Source: Kitasatospora indigofera
Lineage (GTDB): Bacteria; Actinomycetota; Actinomycetes; Streptomycetales; Streptomycetaceae
DNA length: 52,696 nt
Assembly: GCF_014655955.1 (NCBI RefSeq)
Contig: NZ_BNBO01000024.1
Location: forward strand, 70,730-123,425
Reading direction: 5' to 3'
The notes below the pieces were generated by a model. That model had not been told where the DNA came from. It made no database searches and was given only the letters and a program-made list of their open reading frames with translations. Shown here in pieces: positions 41,228-49,441 of the stretch. Each line of letters begins with the position of its first letter. Position 1 is the stretch's first letter. Both the position numbers and the translations under genes were made by a program.

Positions 41228-42348
41228 CAGATCTCCATCCCGAACGGGAGGGTGAAGCGCACGTCACCCTCGACCATGTCGCGCATGTCGGCGACGCTGT
41301 GGCGGTTCATCAGGATTCGCTCCAGGCCGAGGCCGAAGGCGAACCCGCTGTAGCGGTTCGGGTCGACACCGGCGGCGATCAGGACGCGCGGGTTGACCAC
41401 GCCGCAGCCGCCGAGCTCGATCCAGCCCTCGGAGGAGCAGGTGCGGCAGGGGCGGTCCGGGTTGCCGATGCTCTCGCCGCGGCAGACGAAGCACTGCAGG
41501 TCGATCTCGGCGCTCGGCTCCGTGAACGGGAAGTACGAGGGCCGCCAGCGCAGCTCCAGGCCGTCGCCGATGAGCTTGGCGACGAGCAGCTCGATGGTGC
41601 CCTTGAGGTCGGCGAAGGTGATGCCCTCGTCCACCGCCAGGCCCTCCAGCTGCCGGAAGACCGGGGTGTGGGTGGCGTCCAGCTCGTCCGTCCGGTAGAC
41701 CCGGCCGGGACAGATCACGTAGACCGGGGGCTCGCGGTCGAGCATGCTGCGGATCTGGACCGGGGAGGTCTGGGTGCGCAGCACCACGCCGGAGTCGGCG
41801 GAGCCGTCCGGGGCCTGGACGAAGAAGGTGTCCTGCATCGACCGGGCGGGGTGGTCCGGGCCCAGGTTGAGGGCGTCGAAGTTGAGCCACTCCGCCTCGA
41901 CCTCAGGACCCTCGGCGACCTCGTAGCCCATCGCGACGAAGGTGTCCTCGATGCGCTCCGCGAGGGTGGTGAGCGGGTGCCGGGCGCCGCGCGGTGCGCG
42001 GTCGAACGGCAGGGTGACGTCCACCGCCTCCTCGACCAGCACGCGGGCGTCGCGCTCCGCCTCCAGCTCGCCCTGGCGCCGGGCCAGGGCCTGGTTGACG
42101 GCGCCGCGCGCCTGCCCGATCAGCTTGCCCGCCGCCGCCTTGGCGTGCGGCGGGAGGGCGCCGATCTCGCGGTTGGCGAGGGACAGCGCGGAGCGGTCGC
42201 CGGTGTGGGCGACCTTGGCCTGCTTGAGCTCGTCGAGGGAGCCCGCCGCGGCGAAGGCCGCCAGGGCCTCGTCGCGGGCCCGCTCGACCTCTTCGGGCTT
42301 GAGTGCCTCGACCTCTACCGGGTCGTACGACTTATTGGGTGCCGACAT
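41227..42348 (-). CDS. pheS: Phenylalanyl-tRNA synthetase alpha subunit
   Basis: 373 residues, full length. N-terminal coiled coil (about 17-100) binds tRNA. The class II core has motif 2 VICPGRVYRTDELDATHTPVFRQLEGL and motif 3 YSGFAFGLGLERILM. Residues about 292-320 hold four cysteines in two CxxC-like pairs (CFVCRGE, CRTCSSEGW), a possible zinc ribbon in a surface insertion that many bacterial PheS proteins lack. It activates Phe with ATP and charges tRNA-Phe. The 299-base upstream gap contains no T-box or Phe-rich leader that I can see. Confidence 0.97.
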   Translation of the reverse strand: MSAPNKSYDPVEVEALKPEEVERARDEALAAFAAAGSLDELKQAKVAHTGDRSALSLANREIGALPPHAKAAAGKLIGQARGAVNQALARRQGELEAERDARVLVEEAVDVTLPFDRAPRGARHPLTTLAERIEDTFVAMGYEVAEGPEVEAEWLNFDALNLGPDHPARSMQDTFFVQAPDGSADSGVVLRTQTSPVQIRSMLDREPPVYVICPGRVYRTDELDATHTPVFRQLEGLAVDEGITFADLKGTIELLVAKLIGDGLELRWRPSYFPFTEPSAEIDLQCFVCRGESIGNPDRPCRTCSSEGWIELGGCGVVNPRVLIAAGVDPNRYSGFAFGLGLERILMNRHSVADMRDMVEGDVRFTLPFGMEI

Positions 42349-42647
42349 CTCTATCTTTCCCGTGCTCCTGCTCGTCCGTGCTCAGGTAATGGGGCTGTTC
42401 CCGCCTCTGCGGTACGCCCGGCGTGGCCGGGGCGCGGGCAGCCGGTCCCCGCAGGTGGAGGTGGGTGTCCGCGGCTCGGCCGCGCAGGGCGTCCCCTACG
42501 ACGCCAAGGGTCGAGTGTAGTCGCCTGCCCACGGGGATCGGCTCGCCCGGGCGTGGGGCCGGGTCGCCCGGGCGGGGCCGCGTCGCCGGGCCGTCGGGCG
42601 CCGGGGGCTTGGTGTGGTGGCCCGCCGGGCCGGTCCGCCGATGCTGG

Positions 42648-43751
42648 TTACAGCATGAAGTCGGGGACGCCGGCGGGCAGGATAAATCGGAACCGGGCGC
42701 CGCCGCCGGGCGCGCGGTCCACCCGGATCGAGCCGCCGTGGGCCTCGACGATGCCCTTGACGATGTAGAGGCCGAGGCCGGTGCCGCCGCGCTTGCTGCC
42801 GCGCCAGAAGCGGGTGAAGACGCGCGGCATGGACTCCTCGGGGATGCCTCCGCCTTCGTCGCTCACGGTGACCGCTGTGCCTTCCAGGACTCGGGGCGGG
42901 GTGCCGGGGCGCTCCCAGACGGGTGCCTCGACGACCTCTTTGGCCGGTGCCACTTCGATCGTGACAGTTCCCTCGCCGTGGCGCACCGCATTTTCCAGCA
43001 GGTTGCCGAGCACCTGGTCGACCTTGTCGGGGTCGGCCCAGAGCTGGGTGAGCGGTTCGGTGATCCGGATGTCGAAGCGGTCCTCGGGGATGCCCGCCGC
43101 GACCTTGCCGTCCACGTGCCGGCGCACGGCGGCCGCGAGGTCGACCACCTGCTTGCGGACCTCCAGCCGGCCGGCGTCGATCCGGGAGATGTCCAGCAGC
43201 TCGGCGATCAGCCGGGTGACCCGGTCGGCGTCCGCGTCCACCGTCTCCAGCATCAGGCGCTTCTGGCCGTCGGTGAACCGCTCCCACTTGGCCAGCAGGG
43301 TCGCGGTGAACCCCTTGACGCTGGTGAGCGGGGAGCGCAGCTCGTGCGCGACGGTGGCGATCAGCTCGGCGTGGCTGCGCTCGGTGCGGCGGCGCTCCTC
43401 GGTGCCGCGCAGCGCGATCACCACCCGCAGCAGCGCGCCGCACGGGCGCTCGCGGACGTACCGGGCGGAGACCAGCACCTCACGGCCGCCGGGCAGCAGC
43501 AGGTTCCGCTCGGGCTGGCCGGTGCGGGTGGCCAGCCCGCCGTACGGGTCGGTGAGCTGCCACCAGCGGCGCCCGTCGAGGTCCTCCAGCGGGAGCGCGG
43601 CCGCCAGCGGGCTGCCGAGGGCGGCGCCCGGGGCGATGCCGGTGAGGCGCGTGGCGGCGCTGTTGAAGCACACCACCCGGCCGTCGGCGCCCGCGATCAC
43701 CAGCCCGTCGGGCAGGTCGTCCGGATCGAGCTCTGCCCCGCTGCCGGCCAT
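42648..43751 (-). CDS. Soluble PAS-type sensor histidine kinase, orphan
   Basis: 367 residues without membrane segments. PAS domain about 13-112 (DDLPDGLVIAGADGRVVCFNSAATRLTG). Dimerisation/phosphoacceptor motif ATVAHELRSPLTSVKGF with the H-box His at about 135. HATPase motifs: VLGNLLENAVRHG (N), VSDEGGGIP (G1), FTRFWRGSKRGGTGLGLYIVKGIVEAHGG (F/G2). All catalytic motifs are intact. No response regulator is adjacent, so the partner is elsewhere. The same position between pheS and the rRNA methylase is, as I recall, occupied by a kinase in other Streptomyces. Confidence 0.92.
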   Translation of the reverse strand: MAGSGAELDPDDLPDGLVIAGADGRVVCFNSAATRLTGIAPGAALGSPLAAALPLEDLDGRRWWQLTDPYGGLATRTGQPERNLLLPGGREVLVSARYVRERPCGALLRVVIALRGTEERRRTERSHAELIATVAHELRSPLTSVKGFTATLLAKWERFTDGQKRLMLETVDADADRVTRLIAELLDISRIDAGRLEVRKQVVDLAAAVRRHVDGKVAAGIPEDRFDIRITEPLTQLWADPDKVDQVLGNLLENAVRHGEGTVTIEVAPAKEVVEAPVWERPGTPPRVLEGTAVTVSDEGGGIPEESMPRVFTRFWRGSKRGGTGLGLYIVKGIVEAHGGSIRVDRAPGGGARFRFILPAGVPDFML

Positions 43752-43810
43752 GGGTGTCCTCCCCGATTACCCACCGTGTACTTCCCCCCACCGGAGTGAC
43801 CCTAGCGTCC

Positions 43811-44677
43811 CTACCCCTGTGCGCGACACCCTCCGGGCGAGCGCTGGGCCCGGGCGGAGGCATAGAGGCAGACGGCGGCGGCCGTGGCGAGGTTGAGGCT
43901 CTCGGCGTGCCCGTGGATGGGCACGCGCACCACCTCGTCGGCGAGCGCGCGGGTCTCCTCCGGCAGACCCCAGGCCTCGTTGCCGAACACCCACGCGCCG
44001 GGCGCGCCCAGGGTGCCCTCGTCGAGCTCCTGGTCGAGGTCGCGCTCCCCCGCGCCGTCGGCGGCGAGCACCCGCACGCCGGCCTCGCGGAGCCGTCCGA
44101 CCGCCTCCTCGACCGGGACGCCGACGGCGACCGGGAGGTGGAACAGGCTGCCGACCGAGGCCCGCACGGCCTTGGGGTTGTACAGGTCCACCGAGGCGTC
44201 GGTCAGCACCACGGCGTCCGCGCCGGCGGCGTCGGCGGTGCGCAGCACGGTGCCGGCGTTGCCGGGGTCGCGGACGTGGGCCAGCACGGCGACCAGCCGG
44301 GGCCGGGCGCGCAGCACGTCCTCGAAGGGGGTGTCGATGAAGCGGCAGAGCGCCACGATGCCCTGCGGGGTGACGGTGTCGCAGATCTCCGCGATCACCT
44401 CGTCGGTGGCGGTGAGCACCGGCAGTCCCTCGGCGCGGGCGGCGTCGACGATGTCGGCGTGCCGGCCGGCGGCCTCCTGGGTGAGGTAGATCTCGACCAC
44501 CGCGTGCTCGGACGTGCCCGGCAGCTGCCCGTACGCGACGGCCTCGCGGACGGCCTGCGGGCCCTCGGCGAGGAAGCGGCGCTCCTTGGTGCGCTGGTTG
44601 CGCCTGGCCAGCCGGCGGGCGGCGACGACGCGGGGCGAGCGCAGGGAGGTCAGCAGGGGGAGGTCGGTGCTCTGCAT
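43811..44677 (-). CDS. SpoU/TrmH-family rRNA 2'-O-methyltransferase
   Basis: 288 residues from ATG at 44677, with GGAGACGAG upstream. The N-terminal L30e-like substrate-binding domain (RSPRVVAARRLARRNQRTKERRFLAEGPQAVREAV) resembles TsnR/RlmB. SpoU motifs: VRDPGNAGTVLRTADAAGADAVVLT (1), WVFGNEAWGLPEE (2) and VRVPIHGHAESLNLATAAAVCLY (3). Likely methylates a 23S rRNA ribose; the exact nucleotide is unknown. It lies downstream of infC-rpmI-rplT, where homologues sit in other streptomycetes, so a ribosome role is probable. Confidence 0.9.
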   Translation of the reverse strand: MQSTDLPLLTSLRSPRVVAARRLARRNQRTKERRFLAEGPQAVREAVAYGQLPGTSEHAVVEIYLTQEAAGRHADIVDAARAEGLPVLTATDEVIAEICDTVTPQGIVALCRFIDTPFEDVLRARPRLVAVLAHVRDPGNAGTVLRTADAAGADAVVLTDASVDLYNPKAVRASVGSLFHLPVAVGVPVEEAVGRLREAGVRVLAADGAGERDLDQELDEGTLGAPGAWVFGNEAWGLPEETRALADEVVRVPIHGHAESLNLATAAAVCLYASARAQRSPGGCRAQG

Positions 44678-44833
44678 GGTCTCGTCTCCGGGCAGGGTTG
44701 CCGTGGGAGGCGCGCGCCGGGCGGGCGGGCGCCGTCGGATGCGGTCGGACGCCCCTCGGCGGCCCGTCTCCGGGCAGGGGTGACCCGCCCGCGGGCGGCG
44801 GTGGGCCCCGGGTGCGGCCTCGGGTGAAAGCGA

Positions 44834-44867
44834 ATCGGACCCGCAGGAGCGTGCCTGCGGGTCCGAT
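44834..44867 (-). terminator. Terminator after rplT
   Basis: Perfect 14-bp stem ATCGGACCCGCAGG / CCTGCGGGTCCGAT with a 6-nt loop, ending the infC-rpmI-rplT transcript. Confidence 0.8.
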
Positions 44868-44907
44868 CGGTGAGCTACGCGGTGCCGGGGCACCTGATCC
44901 GGGAGGA

Positions 44908-45303
44908 TCAGGCGGCGTCGGCGGCGGCCCGGGGGGCGTTGACGTCGGTCGGCAGCGCCTTCTGGGCCACCTCGACGAGCGACGCGAAGACGGCCGGGTC
45001 GTTGACGGCCAGGTCGGCCAGCATCTTGCGGTCGATCTCGACGTTGGCGGCCTTCAGACCCTGGACGAAGCGGTTGTAGGTGATGCCGTTGGCACGGGCC
45101 GCAGCGTTGATGCGCTGGATCCAGAGCTGACGGAAGTCGCCCTTGCGCTTCTTCCGGTCGTTGTAGTTGTAGACGAGCGAGTGGGTGACCTGCTCCTTGG
45201 CCTTGCGGTACAGGCGCGACCGCTGGCCGCGGTAACCGCTGGCCCGCTCGAGGATGACCCGGCGCTTCTTGTGGGCGTTTACTGCCCGCTTGACGCGTGC
45301 CAC
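44908..45303 (-). CDS. rplT: 50S ribosomal protein L20
   Basis: 131 residues, GTG start. Typical MARVKRAVNAHKKRRVILERASGYRGQRSRLYRKAKEQV N-terminus that threads into 23S rRNA, and WIQRINAAARANGITYNRFVQGLKAANVEIDRKMLADLA globular domain. The Ala-rich C-terminal tail is slightly longer than in E. coli. L20 is an early assembly protein. Gap to rpmI is 103 bases with an 8-bp hairpin GGACCACG / CGTGGTCC (45322-45347) near the start codon, which could affect initiation. Confidence 0.98.
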   Translation of the reverse strand: MARVKRAVNAHKKRRVILERASGYRGQRSRLYRKAKEQVTHSLVYNYNDRKKRKGDFRQLWIQRINAAARANGITYNRFVQGLKAANVEIDRKMLADLAVNDPAVFASLVEVAQKALPTDVNAPRAAADAA

Positions 45304-45406
45304 TTCATTACTCCTTGGATTGGACCACGGACTACTTCACGTGGTCCGTCTTTCGAATGGGTCGGGAAGGATCAGCTGGTCCCACGGCGTGGCCGCGGGA
45401 GGGCGA

Positions 45407-45601
45407 TCACTTGCCGAGAAGCTTCTTGACCTTCTTGGCATCGGCCGGAGCGACCACGACCGTCCCGGCGAGCTTGCGGGTCAGGGTCGAGGGCTTGTGC
45501 TCGAGCAGGTGGCGACGGCCGGCACGCTCGCGCAGCACCTTCCCGGAGCCACTAATCTTGAAGCGCTTGCTGGCGCCGCTGTGCGTCTTTTGCTTCGGCA
45601 T
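45407..45601 (-). CDS. rpmI: 50S ribosomal protein L35
   Basis: 64 residues, standard length: MPKQKTHSGASKRFKISGSGKVLRERAGRRHLLEHKPS, then KKVKKLLGK. The second gene of infC-rpmI-rplT. Highly basic rRNA-binding protein. Confidence 0.98.
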   Translation of the reverse strand: MPKQKTHSGASKRFKISGSGKVLRERAGRRHLLEHKPSTLTRKLAGTVVVAPADAKKVKKLLGK

Positions 45602-45629
45602 GTCGCCGTCTCTCCTCGTCGGTCCCGTT

Positions 45630-45660
45630 CCTGCCCGCGCGGTGATGCCGCGCGGGCAGG
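45630..45660 (-). terminator. Hairpin between infC and rpmI
   Basis: 13-bp stem CCTGCCCGCGCGG / CCGCGCGGGCAGG with a TGATG loop, in the 141-base gap. It may be a partial terminator or processing site that sets the ratio of IF3 to ribosomal proteins. Confidence 0.55.
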
Positions 45661-45742
45661 CACTGGATTGATCTGTGGTGGCCGGGCGGGTGCCCCGCCA
45701 CCTTGGTGACCGGTCCTCCCGGACGGTCCCGAACCCTGGGGC

Positions 45743-46474
45743 TCAGGCGTCCTGGGAGACCTCGGTCGGCTGCTCGACCTCGGCGTCGGTCTCGTCCGCG
45801 TCCTCGGCGTCGTCGGCCTCGTCGGCCTCCGCCTCGGCTGCGGCGTTCTCGGCCTCAAGCGCTGCGTCGTCGTCCGCGGCGGCGTCGGGGCCGGTGTTGC
45901 GGCCCTGACGCTCGGCCTTACGGGCGTCCGCGATCGCGCGGGCCTCGGCCATCGCCTCGGTCTTCTTCTTGTGCGGGCCAAGCACCATGATCATGTTACG
46001 GCCGTCCTGCTTGGCCGAGGACTCCACGAAGCCCAGGTCCTGGACGTCGTTCGCCAGCCGCTGCAGCAGTCGGAAGCCCAGCTCGGGGCGCGACTGCTCA
46101 CGACCGCGGAACATGATCGTGATCTTGACCTTGTCGCCCTGCTTGAGGAACCGGACGACGTGACCCTTCTTGGTGTCATAGTCGTGCGGGTCGATCTTCG
46201 GCCGGAGCTTCATCTCCTTGATGACCGTGTGCGCCTGGTTCTTGCGCGCCTCACGGGCCTTCATGGCCGACTCGTACTTGAACTTGCCGTAGTCCATGAG
46301 CTTGCACACCGGCGGCCGGGCGGTCGCCGCGACCTCGACGAGGTCGAGGTCGTACTCCTGCGCGAGCTCCAGCGCCTTGGCAAGCGGCACGATGCCGACC
46401 TGCTCGCCGCTGGGACCGACGAGTCGCACCTCGGGGACGCGAATCCGGTCGTTGATGCGGGGCTCGGTGCTGAT
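45743..46474 (-). CDS. infC: Translation initiation factor IF-3, AUC start codon
   Basis: 243 residues when started at ATC, 46474. The canonical IF3 N-terminus (STEPRINDRIRVPEVRLVG) is encoded in frame directly upstream of the first standard start (GTG, 46429). No ATG, GTG or TTG lies further up in frame. A full AAGGAGG Shine-Dalgarno sequence is 4 bases before the ATC. Domains: N-lobe (GEQVGIVPLAKALELAQEYDLDLVEVAATARPPVCKLMDYGKFKYE), linker, C-lobe (IDPHDYDTKKGHVVRFLKQGDKVKITIMFRGRE). The C-terminus has a long acidic Ala/Glu/Asp tail (about 45 residues) that E. coli IF3 lacks. A non-AUG start, as in E. coli infC (AUU), allows autoregulation by IF3. Confidence 0.95.
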   Translation of the reverse strand: MSTEPRINDRIRVPEVRLVGPSGEQVGIVPLAKALELAQEYDLDLVEVAATARPPVCKLMDYGKFKYESAMKAREARKNQAHTVIKEMKLRPKIDPHDYDTKKGHVVRFLKQGDKVKITIMFRGREQSRPELGFRLLQRLANDVQDLGFVESSAKQDGRNMIMVLGPHKKKTEAMAEARAIADARKAERQGRNTGPDAAADDDAALEAENAAAEAEADEADDAEDADETDAEVEQPTEVSQDA

Positions 46475-47022
46475 GGGGCCTCCTTGGTTGCACCTTTTCC
46501 GATGCGGCCGTCGGACGGCGGTCGCACGTAGTGGACTCGACCACTGGGCGGGGCTTCATTCGTGCTGCGCTGCCCACTCGCTGGTTGGCTGCACGCACCG
46601 CGACACGAAAAAAGCCCCGCTCGGTACAAGCGGGGCTCCACACATCCGGGGGCGACGCCCTGGTGAGGGACGTTGCTGGCGACTGCACGCCCTGCGGCGT
46701 ACGTCGCGGACCGGGACCCGTCGACCGCGAGGCCGATCAGGTGGGAGACTTTCGCGGTTGCCCTCTCGGGCCTCCTGGGTGGAGCCTCCACTTGCTGGCC
46801 GGGGACCCTTGCGGGTTCCTGGCCGGTCAGTCTCGAAGCATACAGCGTTTGCCCGGCCATGGGTATTCCGCCCTCCCCCGGCCGCCGCCGCGCGGTGCGG
46901 CCGGCCCCAGCCAGGGCCGCCCCGGAGCGCCCGCCGGGCGCCACCCCGGCCCGCGCGGGTCCCGCTCGCCCCCTTGTACGCTCCCTTGTGTACGTACACC
47001 GGCACGACGGAGTGAGTCCCCC
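46475..47022. other. infC leader and divergent promoter region
   Basis: 548 bases without a confident gene. A TATGCT box near 46836 (minus strand) could be the infC -10, giving a leader of about 350 bases that contains the terminator at 46608. On the plus strand the DUF1844 gene promoter should lie near 46975-47005 (TACGCT). The leader has repeated GACGCCCTG/GCACGCCCTG segments (near 46655-46700) that could form alternative helices. Confidence 0.45.
46608..46637 (-). terminator. infC: Rho-independent terminator in the infC leader (attenuator candidate)
   Basis: On the minus strand AGCCCCGCT-7 nt-AGCGGGGCT forms a perfect 9-bp hairpin followed by six T residues. A T tract is rare among the terminators here. 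It lies 134 bases upstream of the infC start and well downstream of the likely promoter, so it should end transcripts before infC unless overridden. B. subtilis infC-rpmI-rplT is likewise attenuated, through L20; whether L20 acts here is not shown. Confidence 0.75.
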
Positions 47023-47403
47023 TTGAGCAGCGAGCCCACCGACACCAACGCCTCCGAGGACGAAGGGGCGATCGGCTTCGACGACCTCACCCGTGACATC
47101 GCCGAGGTCCCGGCCGTCGAGGTGATCACCACCGTGGCGGTGCACCTGATGAGCGCGGCCGCCGTGAAGTGCGGCCTCGCCGAGGGCGGCGCCGCGGACA
47201 AGGACCTCGACGAGGCCCGCAAGCTGATCACCGCGCTGGCCGGCCTGGTGACGGCGGGCGCCCCCGAGATCAGCAACTTCCACGCCGCCCCGCTGCGGGA
47301 CGGCCTGAAGTCGCTCCAGCTGGCCTTCCGCGAGGCCTCGCTGGTGCCGGACGCCCCGGGCGCCGGCCCCGGCGAGAAGTTCACCGGGCCCGTCTACTCC
47401 TGA
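47023..47403 (+). CDS. DUF1844 family protein
   Basis: 126 residues from TTG at 47023 with GGAG about 10 bases upstream; no better start is in frame. The conserved block is EVPAVEVITTVAVHLMSAAAVKCGLAEGG, then LDEARKLITALAGLVTAG and HAAPLRDGLKSLQLAFREAS. This small helical protein is universally found next to infC in streptomycetes, divergently oriented. Its function is unknown. Followed by a 13-bp terminator. Confidence 0.88.
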   Translation: MSSEPTDTNASEDEGAIGFDDLTRDIAEVPAVEVITTVAVHLMSAAAVKCGLAEGGAADKDLDEARKLITALAGLVTAGAPEISNFHAAPLRDGLKSLQLAFREASLVPDAPGAGPGEKFTGPVYS

Positions 47404-47425
47404 GCCGCGCCCGGCCCGGACGCCG

Positions 47426-47461
47426 CGATGCCCCCGAGCGGTCCTGCCCTCGGGGGCATCG
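47426..47461. terminator. Terminator between DUF1844 and SseB genes
   Basis: 13-bp stem CGATGCCCCCGAG / CTCGGGGGCATCG with a 10-nt loop between convergent genes. Confidence 0.75.
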
Positions 47462-47540
47462 GCACGTCCGGGGGCGGCGCGTCCGGGCGCGGTGTCCCGG
47501 GCGCGGTGTCCCGGGCGCTGCCCGGGCCGGGAGGTGCGCC

Positions 47541-48299
47541 TCAGCGCCGGTAGAGGGGCTCCTGGGGCAGTTCCGCCCGCAGCAGCGCCAGCTCCAGCCC
47601 GCGGTCCAGGCGGACCCGCAGCACCGGGTCGCCGACCAGCGCCGCGACCAGCCGGTCGACCGTGGCCCGCAGCTCGCCCTCCGCGGTGTCCGGGGCCAGC
47701 ACCAGCGCCAGCGTCCCGTCCCCCGCCCCGCCCGCGCCCAGGTACCCGGTGACCACCGACGGCTCCGCCGCCAGCACCCGGCGCACGGCCTCCCGCACCT
47801 CGGGGTCGGCCGGCGGCGGCAGGTACTCCCGGTTCTCCGCCACGGCCCGCATCCGCGCACCGGTCAGCTGGTACGTCACCGGACCCGCCGGGTCGATCAG
47901 CAGGGTGTCCGCCCGCTCCGCGTAGGCGGCGAGGACGGCCTGCGGCGCCGCCACCGGGGCCGGGCGGGCGTCCGCGCGCCAGCGGGCCAGGGTCTCCAGC
48001 GAGGTGAAGGCGGGCAGCGCCCGCCGGCCGTCGGCGGCCTCGATCACCGGGACGGCCATGTCGCTGGTCTTCTCGTGCCGCAGGCCCCGCTCGTCGGTCC
48101 CGACCTCGCCGAGCAGGGCCACGATCGGGACCATCAGGCGGCTGGGCGTCAGCGCGACCAGCACCTCGCGCTCGGCGGACGGGTCCGGCCGCTCCGCGGA
48201 CCTGTCCCGCGACCAGCGGTCGAGCGCCCGGGTGAGGGCGGGGTCGGCGGTGCCGTCGTCGTCGGCGAAACCTGGGTTCGGAATGTTCTTGCGGTCCAC
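47541..48299 (-). CDS. SseB family protein
   Basis: 252 residues from GTG at 48299 (MDRKNIPNPGFADDDG). The SseB N-terminal domain is visible: LVALTPSRLMVPIVALL, then DMAVPVIEAADGRRALPAFTSLETLARW. The C-terminal part (about 150-252: TYQLTGARMRAVAENREYLPPPADPEV) is typical of the actinobacterial branch. These proteins are cytoplasmic; E. coli SseB was tied to serine sensitivity, but the role in actinomycetes is unknown. Confidence 0.85.
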   Translation of the reverse strand: MDRKNIPNPGFADDDGTADPALTRALDRWSRDRSAERPDPSAEREVLVALTPSRLMVPIVALLGEVGTDERGLRHEKTSDMAVPVIEAADGRRALPAFTSLETLARWRADARPAPVAAPQAVLAAYAERADTLLIDPAGPVTYQLTGARMRAVAENREYLPPPADPEVREAVRRVLAAEPSVVTGYLGAGGAGDGTLALVLAPDTAEGELRATVDRLVAALVGDPVLRVRLDRGLELALLRAELPQEPLYRR

Positions 48300-48392
48300 C
48301 CGGCGAGCCTATGCCACCACCCGGTCGGCTCTCTCAGCGCGCGTTCACCGCGGGCTCATGCTTCCCCCAGCCGCGAGCGCCACCATGGAGGC

Positions 48393-49391
48393 ATGAGCCC
48401 CCGACACCGCGCCCGCCGGCGACGGCACCGCCCGCTGCGGACCGGCCTGTTCACCCTCGTCGCGGCGGTCGCCGCCGCCGTCGCGCTGACGCTGGGCACG
48501 GGCGGCGGGCAGCTGGTGGCCCGCCCCTCCGCCACCGCGCCCGCGGTGGGCACCGGCAGTCCGTCCGCGACGGCCGCCGCCCTGCCCGGGGCGAGCACCC
48601 GGGCGGCGCGGACGGTCGGGCAGGCGGTGGCCGACGCCGGGGCGGACGCGGAGGGCGCGGTGGCGGTCTCGGTGCTGGACCTCGGCTCCGGGGTCACGGC
48701 CGGCTCGGAGCTGCCGGGGCCCGACGCGACCGGTGCCGCCGGTTCCGCTCCCGCGGCCGACGCGGAAGGCGACGCCACGGGCGGCCACGCGTTCATCACC
48801 GCCAGCATCGTGAAGGCGGACATCCTGGCGGCCCTGCTCCGGCAGTCCGGCACCGCCCTGGGCGCCGCCCAGCGGGCCCAGGCCGAGGCGATGATCGAGC
48901 AGAGCGACAACGACGCCGCCGGCGAGCTCTACGAGGCGATCGGCGGGGCGGACGGGCTCGACGAGGCCAACCGGGCCTTCGGCCTGACCGGGACGACGGC
49001 CGGCCGCGACGGCTACTGGGGCCTCACCACCACCACGACCGAGGACCAGCTCCGGCTGCTCCGGGTGATCTTCACCGACGACTCGCCGCTCGACGCCGAC
49101 GACCGCGCCTACCTCCAGGACCTGATGGGCCTGATAGCGCAGGACCAGGCCTGGGGGGTCTCCGCCGCGGCCGGCCCGGACGGCACCGCGAAGCTCAAGA
49201 ACGGCTGGCTGTCCCGCAGCGCCGACGGCCTCTGGGCGGTCAACAGCATCGGCCTGGTCACCCGCGACGGGCACGACCTGCTGGTGGCCGTGCTGTCGGA
49301 CGGGAACAGCACCGAGGAGAGCGGCATCGGCCTGGTGGAGTCGGTGGCGGTGGCGGCGGTGGAAGCACTGGTCGGCGGCGGCACGGATTGA
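48393..49391 (+). CDS. Exported serine hydrolase, class A beta-lactamase fold
   Basis: 332 residues. Very basic N-terminus (RHRARRRRHR) then a hydrophobic signal-anchor (about 17-36). The Thr/Ala-rich linker leads to the hydrolase domain. Motifs: SIVK (SxxK, active Ser), SDND (SDN), and KNGW in place of KTG, all in correct order, with WGLTTTTTEDQLRLLRVIF resembling class A and D-alanyl endopeptidase-like proteins. No clear Glu166 motif is seen, so penicillin hydrolysis is doubtful; a cell-wall-related esterase or binding role is more likely. ATG at 48393 with GGAGG only one base away, an unusually tight spacing. Confidence 0.8.
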   Translation: MSPRHRARRRRHRPLRTGLFTLVAAVAAAVALTLGTGGGQLVARPSATAPAVGTGSPSATAAALPGASTRAARTVGQAVADAGADAEGAVAVSVLDLGSGVTAGSELPGPDATGAAGSAPAADAEGDATGGHAFITASIVKADILAALLRQSGTALGAAQRAQAEAMIEQSDNDAAGELYEAIGGADGLDEANRAFGLTGTTAGRDGYWGLTTTTTEDQLRLLRVIFTDDSPLDADDRAYLQDLMGLIAQDQAWGVSAAAGPDGTAKLKNGWLSRSADGLWAVNSIGLVTRDGHDLLVAVLSDGNSTEESGIGLVESVAVAAVEALVGGGTD

Positions 49392-49441
49392 CCGCCCCAT
49401 GGCCCTACCCACCGGTAGGCCCGGTGTGGCAGTCTGCGGCC

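Noticed and set aside
42349..42520. T-box or Phe-codon attenuator before pheS
   Set aside because: A GGGCGTACCGCAGAGG stretch vaguely recalls a T-box, but no antiterminator, terminator or TTC-rich leader ORF accompanies it.
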